DNA of 64,000 nt from Palsa-506 sp963836355 (GTDB lineage Bacteria; Actinomycetota; Actinomycetes; Streptosporangiales; Streptosporangiaceae): the NCBI GenBank assembly GCA_963836355.1, contig CAWIJO010000002.1, positions 1,178,001-1,242,000 of the forward strand. Direction: 5' to 3'. Under the pieces are notes generated by a model. The model did not search any database. It saw only the letters and a program-made list of their open reading frames with translations, and was not told the origin of the DNA. Positions 1 to 8,325 of this stretch are shown here, in pieces. The stretch's first letter is position 1, and each line of letters begins with the position of its first letter. The position numbers were made by a program, and so were the translations under genes.

Positions 1-1683
1 GCCGTGCAGCAGGGCATCTTCCAGCGCGATGGACAGGCCGAGGCCGGTGCCGCCGGTGGTCCGCGCACGTGCCGGGTCCGCCCGCCAGAAGCGGTCGAAC
101 ACCAGGTTTTCCTCGCCGGGTGCCAGTCCGCAGCCGTAGTCCCGGACGGCGACGGCCACCGCATCCCTGTCTCCGGCCACGGTGACGACCGTGTCCTTGT
201 TCTCGCCATGCTCCACCGCATTGACCAGGAGATTCCGCAGGATGCGCTCGGCTCTGCGCCGGTCTACCTCGGCCACGCAAGGTTCCGCGGGAAGCCTGAA
301 CTCGATCTTGGCGCCGCGGCGCTCGGCCAGCTGCTGTGCCACGTCGGCCGCGTTCCTGACCAGATCGCAGACATCGACAGGCTCCGGCTCCAGGGTCGCC
401 GCGTTGGCGTCATACCTGCTGATCTCCAGCAGGTCGGCGAGCAGTGCCTCGAATCGCTCCAGCTGGCCCTGCAGCAGCTCGGCAGACCGGCCAGACGATG
501 CATCAAGCTGCTGCCTGGACGCGAAGAGCACATCGGCGGCGATCCTGATGGTCGTGAGCGGGGTGCGCAGCTCGTGCGACACGTCGGAGACGAACTGACG
601 CTGGACGTGCGAGAGCTCCTGCAGTTCCAGCATCTTCTCCTGCAGGCTGGCTGCCATGTCGTTGAAGGATGTCGCCAGCGCGGCCAGGTCGTCGGCCCCG
701 CGCACCTGCATCCGCTCGGTCAAGTTGCCGGTGGACAGCCGCTGGGCACCGTGCGCTGCCTGCCGGACCGGGACCACCACCCACCGGGTGACCAGCGAGG
801 CGATCGCGGCCAGCAGGAAGACCAGGGCGAGGCCGACCACGATGATGGTCCGCTGGACCAGCGCGAGGGTCTGCTCTTCCTGGCTGAGCGGGAACAGGTA
901 ATACAGCTGGTAATAGCGGCCCACCGGCACGCCGATGGCGAGCCCGGGGGCAGCCGGGCCGCCGCCGACCGCGGGGACCAGCCTGGTCGGCGCGAAGACC
1001 GGCTGGTCATTCCCGGCCAGCTGGTCACTATTGACGCGGCTGATCAGCGCGCCTGGAATGCCCGCCCGCTGGTACGGGCCCTTGTACCAGCCGAGAACAT
1101 ACGCGTCCGCCCCCCTGTTCCGGTTGATCATGATGGCCGCGGCGGTCGCATTTCCTGAGCTGCTCTCCTCCGGCAACTGCGCGAGCAGCTGGTACATCAG
1201 CGTGTTCGCATGGCTGGAAGACGGCGGCGTGGTAATCAGCGCCGGCTGGTTCTGGGCCACGCCGAGGCCGACGGCCGCCAGGGTGGCCGCCGACCGCTCC
1301 TTGTTCTGCAGCAGCCCGCCGGCGATCTGCTGCAGCAGGAAGAAGCCGAGCACCGTGATCACGGCCGCGGAGATGATCAGCGTCGTGCCGACCACGCGCA
1401 GCTGCAGTGACCGGCTCCACCGGGTGCGCAGCGCCGCCAGGGCCGCCAGGCCGCGGGCCGGCGCGGCGGCGGCCCGGCGCCTGGCTGGCCGCAGCAGGCG
1501 GCTGATCTCCGCGAGCAGCGCCGCGGCAGCATGCCCGGCCGATGCGCCCGCGCGCCCGGTGGCAGCGCCGATCCGGCCAGCAGGCCGGTCGGCAGCGCCA
1601 GGCTGGCCGGCAGCACCGCCCCGGTCGGCAGCACCGGCGCGTGCGGCACTGCCTGCGCTGCCCGGAGTCGCTGCCCCCTTCAT
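1..1683 (-). CDS. mtrB: Sensor histidine kinase MtrB (C-terminus cut by window edge)
   Basis: Membrane sensor kinase of the MtrAB two-component system, which phosphorylates MtrA and in actinomycetes links the cell envelope to division and osmotic responses (family knowledge). About 561 codons are visible and the frame stays open to base 1. An Ala/Pro-rich cytoplasmic N-terminus is followed by two membrane segments near residues 98-117 and 278-300 that bracket an extracellular sensor region. Then come a HAMP region, the phospho-acceptor box SDVSHELRTPL (His about residue 370), the N box NAVEHG and the G2 box GGTGLGLSIA. The ATG at 1683 was chosen because AGAAGG lies just upstream and the whole N-terminus reads in frame. 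It follows mtrA by 107 bases on the same strand, presumably in one operon. Only the extreme C-terminus is lost. Confidence 0.93.
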   Translation of the reverse strand, partial: MKGAATPGSAGSAARAGAADRGGAAGQPGAADRPAGRIGAATGRAGASAGHAAAALLAEISRLLRPARRRAAAAPARGLAALAALRTRWSRSLQLRVVGTTLIISAAVITVLGFFLLQQIAGGLLQNKERSAATLAAVGLGVAQNQPALITTPPSSSHANTLMYQLLAQLPEESSSGNATAAAIMINRNRGADAYVLGWYKGPYQRAGIPGALISRVNSDQLAGNDQPVFAPTRLVPAVGGGPAAPGLAIGVPVGRYYQLYYLFPLSQEEQTLALVQRTIIVVGLALVFLLAAIASLVTRWVVVPVRQAAHGAQRLSTGNLTERMQVRGADDLAALATSFNDMAASLQEKMLELQELSHVQRQFVSDVSHELRTPLTTIRIAADVLFASRQQLDASSGRSAELLQGQLERFEALLADLLEISRYDANAATLEPEPVDVCDLVRNAADVAQQLAERRGAKIEFRLPAEPCVAEVDRRRAERILRNLLVNAVEHGENKDTVVTVAGDRDAVAVAVRDYGCGLAPGEENLVFDRFWRADPARARTTGGTGLGLSIALEDALLHG

Positions 1684-1720
1684 GACCCTTCTTCACTGGA
1701 CGGAGCGGGAACCGGCCCGG

Positions 1721-1760
1721 CGGCCGGAGCATGCACCAGGCGGCCGGAGCATGCACCAGG
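1721..1760. repeat. 20-bp tandem duplication in the mtrA-mtrB spacer
   Basis: Two exact, adjacent 20-base copies (1721-1740 and 1741-1760) lie between mtrA and mtrB. No function is evident. They resemble the many short tandem duplications elsewhere in the window. Confidence 0.85.
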
Positions 1761-1790
1761 CCGTCGGCCGCGATGACCCGCCGCGGCAGG

Positions 1791-2477
1791 CTAACCCGAT
1801 CCCGCCTTGTAACCGACGCCGCGGACCGTGACCACGATCTCCGGGCGCTCGGGATCCTTTTCGATCTTGGCTCGGAGCCGCTGGACGTGCACGTTGACCA
1901 GACGGGTGTCGGCCGCGTGCCGGTATCCCCACACCTGCTCGAGCAGGACCTCGCGGGTGAATACCTGGCGCGGCTTGCGGGCCAGCGCCACCAGCAGGTC
2001 GAACTCAAGGGGGGTGAGGTTGAGCGGGTCGCCGCTGCGCTTCACCGCGTGCCCGGCCACGTCGATGCTGACCTCGCCAATCTGCAGCATCTCCGGGGCC
2101 GGATCGTCGGTCCTGCGCAGCCTGGCGCGGACCCGCGCGATCAGCACCTTCGACTGGAACGGCTTGACGATATAGTCGTCGGCGCCCGATTCCAGCCCGA
2201 GCACGACGTCGACTGTGTCGCTCTTCGCGGTCAGCATGACGATCGGAACCCCGGACTCGGCCCGGATCTGGCGGCAGACATCGATCCCGTCCATGCCGGG
2301 CAGCATCAGGTCGAGCAGCACGAGATCGGGCCTGGATTCATGGAATGCCTCCATGGCCCGGTCCCCGTCGGCGACGAACGTCGGCTCGAACCCCTCACCA
2401 CGGAGCACGATCCCCAGCATTTCGGCGAGAGCGGCGTCGTCGTCGACGACCAGCACGCGACCTTTCATAAGCCTCAT
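1791..2477 (-). CDS. mtrA: DNA-binding response regulator MtrA
   Basis: OmpR/PhoB-type response regulator and cognate partner of MtrB. The receiver domain occupies roughly residues 6-120, with the acidic VDDD cluster, the phospho-acceptor Asp56 in LVLLDLMLPGMDG and the switch Lys in IVKPFQ. The C-terminal winged-helix DNA-binding domain is about residues 130-226, with LTPLEFDLLVALARKP and TVRGVGYK. The length of 228 aa is normal. The ATG at 2477 overlaps the stop of mtnA in an ATGA arrangement, so translation is probably coupled. A second ATG at 2468 (start MKGRVLVV) is also plausible. The regulon in mycobacteria and streptomycetes includes cell-wall hydrolases and dnaA, which is family knowledge and not visible here. 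Confidence 0.96.
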   Translation of the reverse strand: MRLMKGRVLVVDDDAALAEMLGIVLRGEGFEPTFVADGDRAMEAFHESRPDLVLLDLMLPGMDGIDVCRQIRAESGVPIVMLTAKSDTVDVVLGLESGADDYIVKPFQSKVLIARVRARLRRTDDPAPEMLQIGEVSIDVAGHAVKRSGDPLNLTPLEFDLLVALARKPRQVFTREVLLEQVWGYRHAADTRLVNVHVQRLRAKIEKDPERPEIVVTVRGVGYKAGSG

Positions 2478-3565
2478 CGTTCCACGTAAACGTCGGCAAG
2501 GGGACCTGCAGCGTTGCTTGGTCCCGCACTCAGAACACGCAGGGTACCCGCAACGACCGGCTGGGCAACCCCGCGTTCGGTGACAATGGCGGTAACCAGG
2601 CCTGGCGGAGTGACGTCGAAGGCGGGGTTGTAGGCACTGGTTCCGACGGGCGCGACTGGCTGCCCGGCCAGGCAGGTGACTTCCTCGGCAGGCCGGTGTT
2701 CCAGCACGATCGCGGCGCCGTCCGGCGTGTCGGGGTCGATGGTCGATATCGGCGCTACCACCACGAAAGGCACCCGGTGATGGCTGGCCAGCACGGCGAG
2801 GCCGTAGGTACCGACCTTGTTCGCGACGCTGCCGTCCGCGGCTATCCGGTCCGCGCCGGTGAGCACCAGGTCGACCTCGCCGGCGGCGAGCAGCGACGCC
2901 GCCGCCGAGTCCGCGAGCACCGCGTGCGGGATGCCGGCCCGCCGTGCCTCATAGGCCGTCAGCCTCGCCCCCTGCAGCAGCGGCCTGGTCTCGTCCACCC
3001 ATAGCCTGGCCAGCCGGCCCGCACGGTGCGCGGCCAGAATCACCGCGAAGGCCGTTCCCTCGCCCGCCGAGACCAGCGCGCCGGTGTTGCAGTGAGTCAG
3101 GATGCGGGCGTCGGCCGGGACCAGGCGGAGCCCGTGCGCTGCCATCGCGGCGCTAGCCGCGGCATCCTCGGCGGCGATCTGGCTGGCTTCGGCTAGGGCA
3201 GCACGGATAGCCATCCGTTTCAAATCTTCAGGCTCTTTGCCTGTCTGCTGACTGGCCCGCTGGTACGCAGCCAGTGCGCGCCTGGCGCCCCAGCCCAGGT
3301 TGACGGCTGTCGGCCTGGCTGACTCGATCGTGGCGGCAGCATGCCCGACGTCGTCGCCGCGGCTGGCCGCGAGCGCGACGCCGTAAGCGCCGGCCACGCC
3401 GAGCAGCGGAGCGCCCCGGACTACCAGGCAGCGGATGGCGTCGATCAGCGCGGGCACGTCAGCGCAGGTGATCGTCACCTGCTCGGCGGGCAGCCTGGTC
3501 TGGTCGAGCAACTCGATGGCCGGCCCATCGGGCGGGCCGAGCCAGCTTAGCGAGGGAATGTCCAC
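2474..3565 (-). CDS. mtnA: S-methyl-5-thioribose-1-phosphate isomerase
   Basis: Methionine-salvage enzyme that isomerises 5-methylthioribose-1-phosphate to the ribulose form, related to the eIF2B alpha/beta/delta fold. The family signatures are present: VVRGAPLLGVAGAYG near the N-terminus, the THCNTGAL segment with the catalytic Cys, TGADRIAADG with the catalytic Asp, and NKVGTYGLAVLA. The start is taken as GTG at 3565 (VDIPSLSW), because residues further upstream in the open frame do not resemble the family. The 363-aa length fits. The stop codon overlaps the mtrA start, giving an unusual mtnA-mtrA-mtrB order. No other mtn salvage gene is in view, but two SahH genes lie about 1.4 kb away. 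Confidence 0.9.
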   Translation of the reverse strand: MDIPSLSWLGPPDGPAIELLDQTRLPAEQVTITCADVPALIDAIRCLVVRGAPLLGVAGAYGVALAASRGDDVGHAAATIESARPTAVNLGWGARRALAAYQRASQQTGKEPEDLKRMAIRAALAEASQIAAEDAAASAAMAAHGLRLVPADARILTHCNTGALVSAGEGTAFAVILAAHRAGRLARLWVDETRPLLQGARLTAYEARRAGIPHAVLADSAAASLLAAGEVDLVLTGADRIAADGSVANKVGTYGLAVLASHHRVPFVVVAPISTIDPDTPDGAAIVLEHRPAEEVTCLAGQPVAPVGTSAYNPAFDVTPPGLVTAIVTERGVAQPVVAGTLRVLSAGPSNAAGPLADVYVER

Positions 3566-3871
3566 AGGATGAGTGTGCGGCCGGACGGTGCGTCTGCGCG
3601 AGGCCCCGGCCTCCGCCGCCCGCCCGGGTCCCTTGACCGCGGGCGCGCCGGTTCCTTGATCACGGCAGATTCGCGTGCTCAAGCACCCCGGATTTGCCGC
3701 GATCAAGGCAGCGGCGACTTGCCTGTGCGCCGACAAGCGCATCCACGTGCACAGCAGGAGATTACTGCCCGGACCCGGATAGCCTTGGCCGCAGATCGCG
3801 GACCGAGCGGGAGGGCCGGCGTGGCCGAGGTAGTGACGGAAGTACTTGACTAGTGCGAGCCAACCGGCGGC
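3566..3871. other. Intergenic region between mtnA and the flippase-like gene (divergent)
   Basis: About 306 bases between divergent genes. It holds one copy of the palindromic repeat described separately (3654-3708) and must contain the promoters for both flanking genes. I could not pick a convincing -35/-10 pair for either direction. Confidence 0.5.
3654..3708. repeat. Palindromic dispersed repeat, copy 1
   Basis: Imperfect inverted repeat with 21-base arms at 3654-3674 and 3688-3708 that match at most positions. The short loop contains a nested 5-bp inverted repeat (GTGCT/AGCAC). The element closely resembles those at 46783-46834 and 45601-45653, sharing the core CGG(A/C)AGAT near the left end and the right-end GATCAAGG of copy 3. 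It is non-coding. Confidence 0.75.
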
Positions 3872-4966
3872 ATGACCGCAGGCGGTAGCCGTGGCGTGGC
3901 CGCCAGCGAGAGCAACATGCTCGGCGTGACCGGGCAGCGCAATTGGCGCGCCCGGCAGATTGCCGTGACGGTGCTTGCCGTTGCCGCGATCACTACAGGC
4001 GTCGTGCTCGGTCGGCACACGCTGGCCGAGTCCCTGCACAAGATGGCTGGCCTGAACTGGACCTGGTTCCTGCTCGCCATCGTCTGCGAGTGCATATCGC
4101 TGGCGGCCTTCGGGCTGAGCCGCCGCCGTCTGCTTCGCGCCGACGGCGCCAACGCCCGGTTCGGCTCGGTCATGGCGATCACCTACGCGAGCAACGCGCT
4201 GTCGATGACGATCCCCTTCGCCGGCGCCCAGCTTGCCGTCATCTTCTCCTACCGGCAGTTCCGGCGCCGGGGCCTGGGCCAGGCGATCACCGGCTGGGCG
4301 CTGGCGGTGTCCGCGATCTTGTCGATGTCGGCCCTCGCGGTTGTCCTGGTCGTCGGGTCCATCGCCAGCGGCGCATCGATAGCGACGGCTATCGGGTTCG
4401 CCGGCGCAGCGGTGCTGATCCTGCCGGCCGTGGCCATTCTGCTGGCGCTGCGCAATCAGCCGCTGCGCCGCGTCCTGAGCGTGGCGCTCAACCGGGTCAT
4501 GACGATCGCCAGGCGCCTCATCCGGCGCCCGCCAGGCCAGGCTGCTGACGCGCTTGAGGAGATCCTGGACCGGATAGCCAGCATCAGGATGCCCTGGCCG
4601 CGGTACGCCGAGGTTTTCGGGCTCGCGCTGCTGAACTGGATCGGCGACTGCGCCTGCCTGGCCTGCGCGATTCGCGCAGCGGGCCAGCCGGTGCCCTGGG
4701 ACGGGCTGCTGCTGGCTTACGCGGCCGGCGCGGCGGCCGGCAGCACGGGGCTTACCCCGGGCGGATTCGGGCTGGTCGAGGCGACCCTGACGGCCGCCTT
4801 GGTAGCCGCGGGAATGAACACGTCAGCCGCGCTGACCTCGGTGCTCGCCTACCGGCTGGTCAATTTCTGGATGATCCTGGTCGGCGGATGGGCAGCGATG
4901 ATCGTGCTCACCCGGTTCAGGAGCCGTATCGCCACGAGTCCAGATATTCCTGCTGCGCCGGGGTGA
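3872..4966 (+). CDS. Flippase-like integral membrane protein (LPG synthase TM domain family, UPF0104)
   Basis: Polytopic membrane protein of about 364 aa with roughly eight hydrophobic segments spread along its length. The pattern of the UPF0104/lysylphosphatidylglycerol-synthase transmembrane family is visible: ASNALSMTIPFAGAQLA in the first half and GSTGLTPGGFGLVEATLTA near the C-terminus. The catalytic aminoacyl-transferase domain of MprF is absent, so this is the flippase half alone; the substrate is unknown. The start at 3872 has no clear ribosome-binding site, and ATG 3917 (MLGVTGQ), preceded by GAGAGC, may be the true start. Its 3' end overlaps the convergent SahH paralogue by 50 bases. 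Confidence 0.8.
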   Translation: MTAGGSRGVAASESNMLGVTGQRNWRARQIAVTVLAVAAITTGVVLGRHTLAESLHKMAGLNWTWFLLAIVCECISLAAFGLSRRRLLRADGANARFGSVMAITYASNALSMTIPFAGAQLAVIFSYRQFRRRGLGQAITGWALAVSAILSMSALAVVLVVGSIASGASIATAIGFAGAAVLILPAVAILLALRNQPLRRVLSVALNRVMTIARRLIRRPPGQAADALEEILDRIASIRMPWPRYAEVFGLALLNWIGDCACLACAIRAAGQPVPWDGLLLAYAAGAAAGSTGLTPGGFGLVEATLTAALVAAGMNTSAALTSVLAYRLVNFWMILVGGWAAMIVLTRFRSRIATSPDIPAAPG

Positions 4967-6245
4967 GCGCGTCGATCTCGGTGCCGAGCGAGGCCAGCAT
5001 CAGGCTGGCGATGTTGGCGTCGATGGCGGCCGGGACATCATGCACGCCCGGCCGCAGCCCGGCATGAGCATGCGCCAGCCAGCCGAGCACGAGCGCCTGC
5101 GCAGCGAAGGAGAGGTCCATCACGGCGGCCGGATGGCCCTCGGCGGCGACCAGGTTGACCACCCGGCCCTCGGCCAGCAGGATCAGCCGCCTGCCGTCGG
5201 CGAGCACGTACTCGTCAGCATGCGGGCGCACCTCGGGGTGCACGGCCACGGCGAGTTCAGCTAGGCCGCGCACGTCGATCTCGACATCGAAGTGGCCGGC
5301 GTTGGCCAGGATCGCGCCGTCCCGCATGACCGCAAGGTGCGCAGCCGCGATGACGTCACGAGAGCCGGTGGCGGTGATGAACACCTCGCCGAGCGGCGCT
5401 GCCGCGGCCATCGGCAGCACCTGGTACCCCTGCAGGGCGGCGTCCAGCGCCCGGACCGGATCGACCTCGGTGACGATGACCCGGGCGCCGAGGCCGCTGG
5501 CCCGCTCCGCGATGCCGGTGCCGGCCGACCCGAACCCGGCGACCACCACGGTCTTGCCCGCCAGCAATGTGTTGGTGGCGCGGATGATGCCGTCGATCGC
5601 GGACTGCCCGGTGCCGTACCGGTTGTCGAGCATGCGCCTGGTCTCCGAAGCGTTGGCGGCCACCATCGGGAATGCCAGCGTGCCCGCCGCGGCCATCCGG
5701 CGCAGCCTGGCGACCCCGGTGGTGGTCGACTCACAGCCGCCGAGCACTCCGCCGAGCAACTCGGGACGGTCCGCGTGCAGGGTGTTCACCAGGTCACAGC
5801 CGTCATCGATGACCAGCGCCGGAGCGGAGTCCAGGGCCTGGTGAATGTGCTCGTAGTAGGCCTTGCGGTCCGCCCCGGACCGGGCCGACACGATCACGCC
5901 CGGGCAGGCGGCCAGCGCGGCGGCGATATCGTCCTGGGTGGACAGCGGGTTGGACGCGGCCAGGTGCACCCGCGCGCCGCCCGCCCGCAGCACCCGCACC
6001 AGCGCAGCGGTTTCCGCGGTGACATGCAGGCAGGCCGCCACGGCCAGCCCGGCGAGCGGCTGGCCGGCCGCGAAGCTGGCCCGGATCTGGCCGAGGGAGG
6101 GCATGACCCGCTCCGCCCAGCCGATCCGGGCCTGCCCGGCGGCGGCCAGGCCCGGATCCGCGATGTCGGACTGCGGGCTCGCTGCCTGGATGCCCGCGGC
6201 GCGCGCCGGGCCCGCCAGGCCCGCGGTCGGCGCTGCCTCGCTCAC
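4917..6245 (-). CDS. Archaeal-type adenosylhomocysteinase paralogue with altered catalytic residues
   Basis: SahH-superfamily protein of 442 aa with the NAD-binding motif VVVAGFGSAGTG, NRYGTGQSAIDGI, ANAGHFDVEID and a C-terminus ending YLDSWRYGS. These features match the short archaeal/thermophile branch better than the bacterial branch, which carries an insertion and ends KPDHYRY. Two catalytic positions differ from the canonical enzyme: EETTTGV is here ESTTTGV (human Glu156 becomes Ser), and the Lys of VTKSKFDN (human Lys186) is replaced by Arg in ETRRMLDN. Asn181 and Asp190 equivalents and the LHVT histidine are kept. It starts with GTG three bases after canonical ahcY, so the two are co-transcribed. 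Possible roles are hydrolysis of a related S-nucleosyl-homocysteine, or regulation. The true substrate is unknown. Confidence 0.85.
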   Translation of the reverse strand: MSEAAPTAGLAGPARAAGIQAASPQSDIADPGLAAAGQARIGWAERVMPSLGQIRASFAAGQPLAGLAVAACLHVTAETAALVRVLRAGGARVHLAASNPLSTQDDIAAALAACPGVIVSARSGADRKAYYEHIHQALDSAPALVIDDGCDLVNTLHADRPELLGGVLGGCESTTTGVARLRRMAAAGTLAFPMVAANASETRRMLDNRYGTGQSAIDGIIRATNTLLAGKTVVVAGFGSAGTGIAERASGLGARVIVTEVDPVRALDAALQGYQVLPMAAAAPLGEVFITATGSRDVIAAAHLAVMRDGAILANAGHFDVEIDVRGLAELAVAVHPEVRPHADEYVLADGRRLILLAEGRVVNLVAAEGHPAAVMDLSFAAQALVLGWLAHAHAGLRPGVHDVPAAIDANIASLMLASLGTEIDALTPAQQEYLDSWRYGS

Positions 6246-6248
6246 CAG

Positions 6249-7694
6249 TCAGTAACGGTAGTGATCGGGCTTGTACGGCCCGTCTACCGGAACGCCGATG
6301 TAGTCGGCTTGCTGCTTGGTCAGCTCGGTCAGCCGCACGCCGAGCGCTGCCAGGTGCAGCCTGGCGACCTTCTCGTCCAGGTGCTTGGGCAGCACGTGCA
6401 CACCGAGCGGGTATTCCTGCGTCCTGGTGAATAGCTCCACCTGGGCGATCACCTGGTTAGTGAAGCTGTTGGACATCACGAAGCTCGGATGACCAGTGGC
6501 GTTCCCCAGGTTCAGCAGCCGCCCCTCGGACAGCACGATGACGGAGTGCCCGTCCGGGAACACCCACTCGTCCACCTGCGGCTTTATCGAGATCTTCTTG
6601 ATCCCGGGCAGTGTCGCCAGACCGGTTATGTCGATCTCGTTGTCGAAATGCCCGATGTTCCCGACGATCGCCTGATGCTTCATCCGGCTCATCTGGCTGG
6701 CCGTGATGATGTGGAAGTTGCCCGTCGCGCTGATGAAGATGTCGGCACTGTCCGCCACGTCCTCCAGGGTGGCCACCTGGAAGCCGTCCATCGCCGCCTG
6801 CAGCGCGCAGATCGGATCGATCTCGGTGACGATGACCCGGGCGCCCTGGCCGCGCAGCGACTCGGCGCAGCCCTTGCCCACATCGCCGTAGCCGCAGACA
6901 ACTGCCACCTTGCCGCCGATGAGGACATCGGTCGCCCGGTTGATGCCGTCGATCAGCGAGTGCCGGCAACCGTACTTGTTGTCGAACTTGGACTTGGTTA
7001 CCGAGTCGTTGACGTTGATCGCCGGGAACCTCAGCGTGCCCGCGCTTGCCATCTCATACAGCCGGTGCACCCCGGTGGTCGTCTCCTCGGTCACGCCCTT
7101 GACCTGGCTGGCCACGGCCGTCCACTTGCCCGGGCTGGCGGCGGCCGACCGGCGCAGCACGTCGAGCACGACCCGCCATTCCTCTGGGTCGTCGTCCGCG
7201 GTGGACGGCACCGCCCCGGCCTGCTCGTACTCGGCGCCCTTGTGCACCAGCATCGTGGCGTCGCCGCCGTCGTCGAGCAGCATGTTCGGCCCGTCGCCGG
7301 CCGGCCAGCTAAGCGCCTGTTCCGTGCACCACCAGTAGTCCGCCAGGGTCTCGCCCTTCCACGCGAACACCGGGATGCCCTTCGGGTCCTGCGGCGTGCC
7401 GTCCGGGCCGGCTGCCACCGCCGCGGCGGCGTGATCCTGGGTGGAGAAGATGTTGCAGCTTGCCCACCTGACCTGCGCGCCGATGGCGGCGAGCGTCTCG
7501 ATCAGCACCGCCGTCTGCACCGTCATGTGCAGTGAGCCGGTGATCCGGGCGCCGCGGAGCGGCTGCGCCTGCGCATACTCCGCCCGCACGGCCATCAGCC
7601 CTGGCATCTCATGCTCGGCGAGCCTGATCTCCTTGCGGCCGAATTCGGCCAGCGAAAGATCGGCGACCTTGAACGGAAGGTTCTCCGCGGACAT
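6249..7694 (-). CDS. ahcY: Adenosylhomocysteinase
   Basis: Canonical S-adenosyl-L-homocysteine hydrolase. It uses tightly bound NAD to split SAH into adenosine and homocysteine and keeps the activated methyl cycle running. The 481-aa length fits the long bacterial form. Motifs are SLHMTVQTAVL, VTEETTTGVHRL, NVNDSVTKSKFDNKYG with the catalytic Asn/Lys/Asp, the dinucleotide-binding VCGYGDVGKG, NIGHFDNEID and the C-terminal KPDHYRY that closes over NAD. The ATG at 7694 is preceded by GAGGAG at good spacing; longer in-frame starts lack support. It leads a two-gene unit with the divergent SahH paralogue. The divergent MerR gene 149 bases upstream may regulate it (inference). I found no SAH riboswitch. 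Confidence 0.96.
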   Translation of the reverse strand: MSAENLPFKVADLSLAEFGRKEIRLAEHEMPGLMAVRAEYAQAQPLRGARITGSLHMTVQTAVLIETLAAIGAQVRWASCNIFSTQDHAAAAVAAGPDGTPQDPKGIPVFAWKGETLADYWWCTEQALSWPAGDGPNMLLDDGGDATMLVHKGAEYEQAGAVPSTADDDPEEWRVVLDVLRRSAAASPGKWTAVASQVKGVTEETTTGVHRLYEMASAGTLRFPAINVNDSVTKSKFDNKYGCRHSLIDGINRATDVLIGGKVAVVCGYGDVGKGCAESLRGQGARVIVTEIDPICALQAAMDGFQVATLEDVADSADIFISATGNFHIITASQMSRMKHQAIVGNIGHFDNEIDITGLATLPGIKKISIKPQVDEWVFPDGHSVIVLSEGRLLNLGNATGHPSFVMSNSFTNQVIAQVELFTRTQEYPLGVHVLPKHLDEKVARLHLAALGVRLTELTKQQADYIGVPVDGPYKPDHYRY

Positions 7695-7843
7695 CCGCAA
7701 CTCCTCTGTGGACTTCGTCTTGCCTTGGTGGACTTCGCAGGTTGGTGGATCTCGTTGTTCGATCCCTCCGACCGTATGAGACCCGCCGCACTGCTTGCAC
7801 GCCTTTCCGGTCGTTCTTGACACAAAATTGTAAGATTGACGTC

Positions 7844-8290
7844 ATGCGCATCACGGAAGCTGCCCAGCGCCTCGGCACCTCGGCCCGAATGCTCAGGTAC
7901 CGCGAGTCACTCGGGCTGCTTCCGCTGCTGCGCCAGCCGCCCGACCCGGCCCGCGGGCAATCCGCGCACCGGCAGTTCACCGGCCGCGATCTGGACGCGG
8001 TCAGCCTCGCGCTGGCGATCGAGCGGCGCTATGACATCACCCCCGCGGCCCTCGCGTTCGGCCTGCGAGTCATCGCGGATCCGGCGGCGAGGTCCCAGGT
8101 AGCCGAGCTCGGCCGGAGAACAGGCCGGATCCCGGGACCGGTCACCCGGGCGCTGGACTTCGAGCAGGAGCGGGCGCTGCGGCTGCTCGGGCTGACGCCC
8201 GGCGCGCCAGCCCGCGGCAATCGCGCGCAGCGAATTCACTCGGCGCCGGGTTCACCCGGTGCCGCGGTTACCCGGCGGGCTCGCCCTTAG
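7844..8290 (+). CDS. MerR-family transcriptional regulator
   Basis: A 148-aa protein whose N-terminus is a MerR winged helix-turn-helix: MRITEAAQRLGTSARMLRYR followed by ESLGLLPL and HRQFTGRDLDAV. It has a helical dimerisation stretch to about residue 95 and a disordered Arg/Pro-rich tail. No metal-binding cysteines or ligand domain are visible, so the inducer cannot be guessed. The ATG at 7844 sits in an AT-rich 149-base spacer shared with the divergent ahcY gene. This is the usual place for a MerR operator, so ahcY and its paralogue are the obvious candidate targets (inference). Confidence 0.8.
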   Translation: MRITEAAQRLGTSARMLRYRESLGLLPLLRQPPDPARGQSAHRQFTGRDLDAVSLALAIERRYDITPAALAFGLRVIADPAARSQVAELGRRTGRIPGPVTRALDFEQERALRLLGLTPGAPARGNRAQRIHSAPGSPGAAVTRRARP

Positions 8291-8325
8291 CGGGCCCAGC
8301 CGGTCTCATAGCGGGCCCGGCGGTC

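Noticed and set aside
4..1158. Long plus-strand open frame opposite mtrB
   Set aside because: It is the antisense shadow of a clear histidine kinase; high GC opens many such frames.
7695..7843. SAH riboswitch upstream of ahcY
   Set aside because: I looked for the conserved GAGGAGCGCUGC-type core and its pairing partner and did not find it; GAGGAG here is just the ribosome-binding site.
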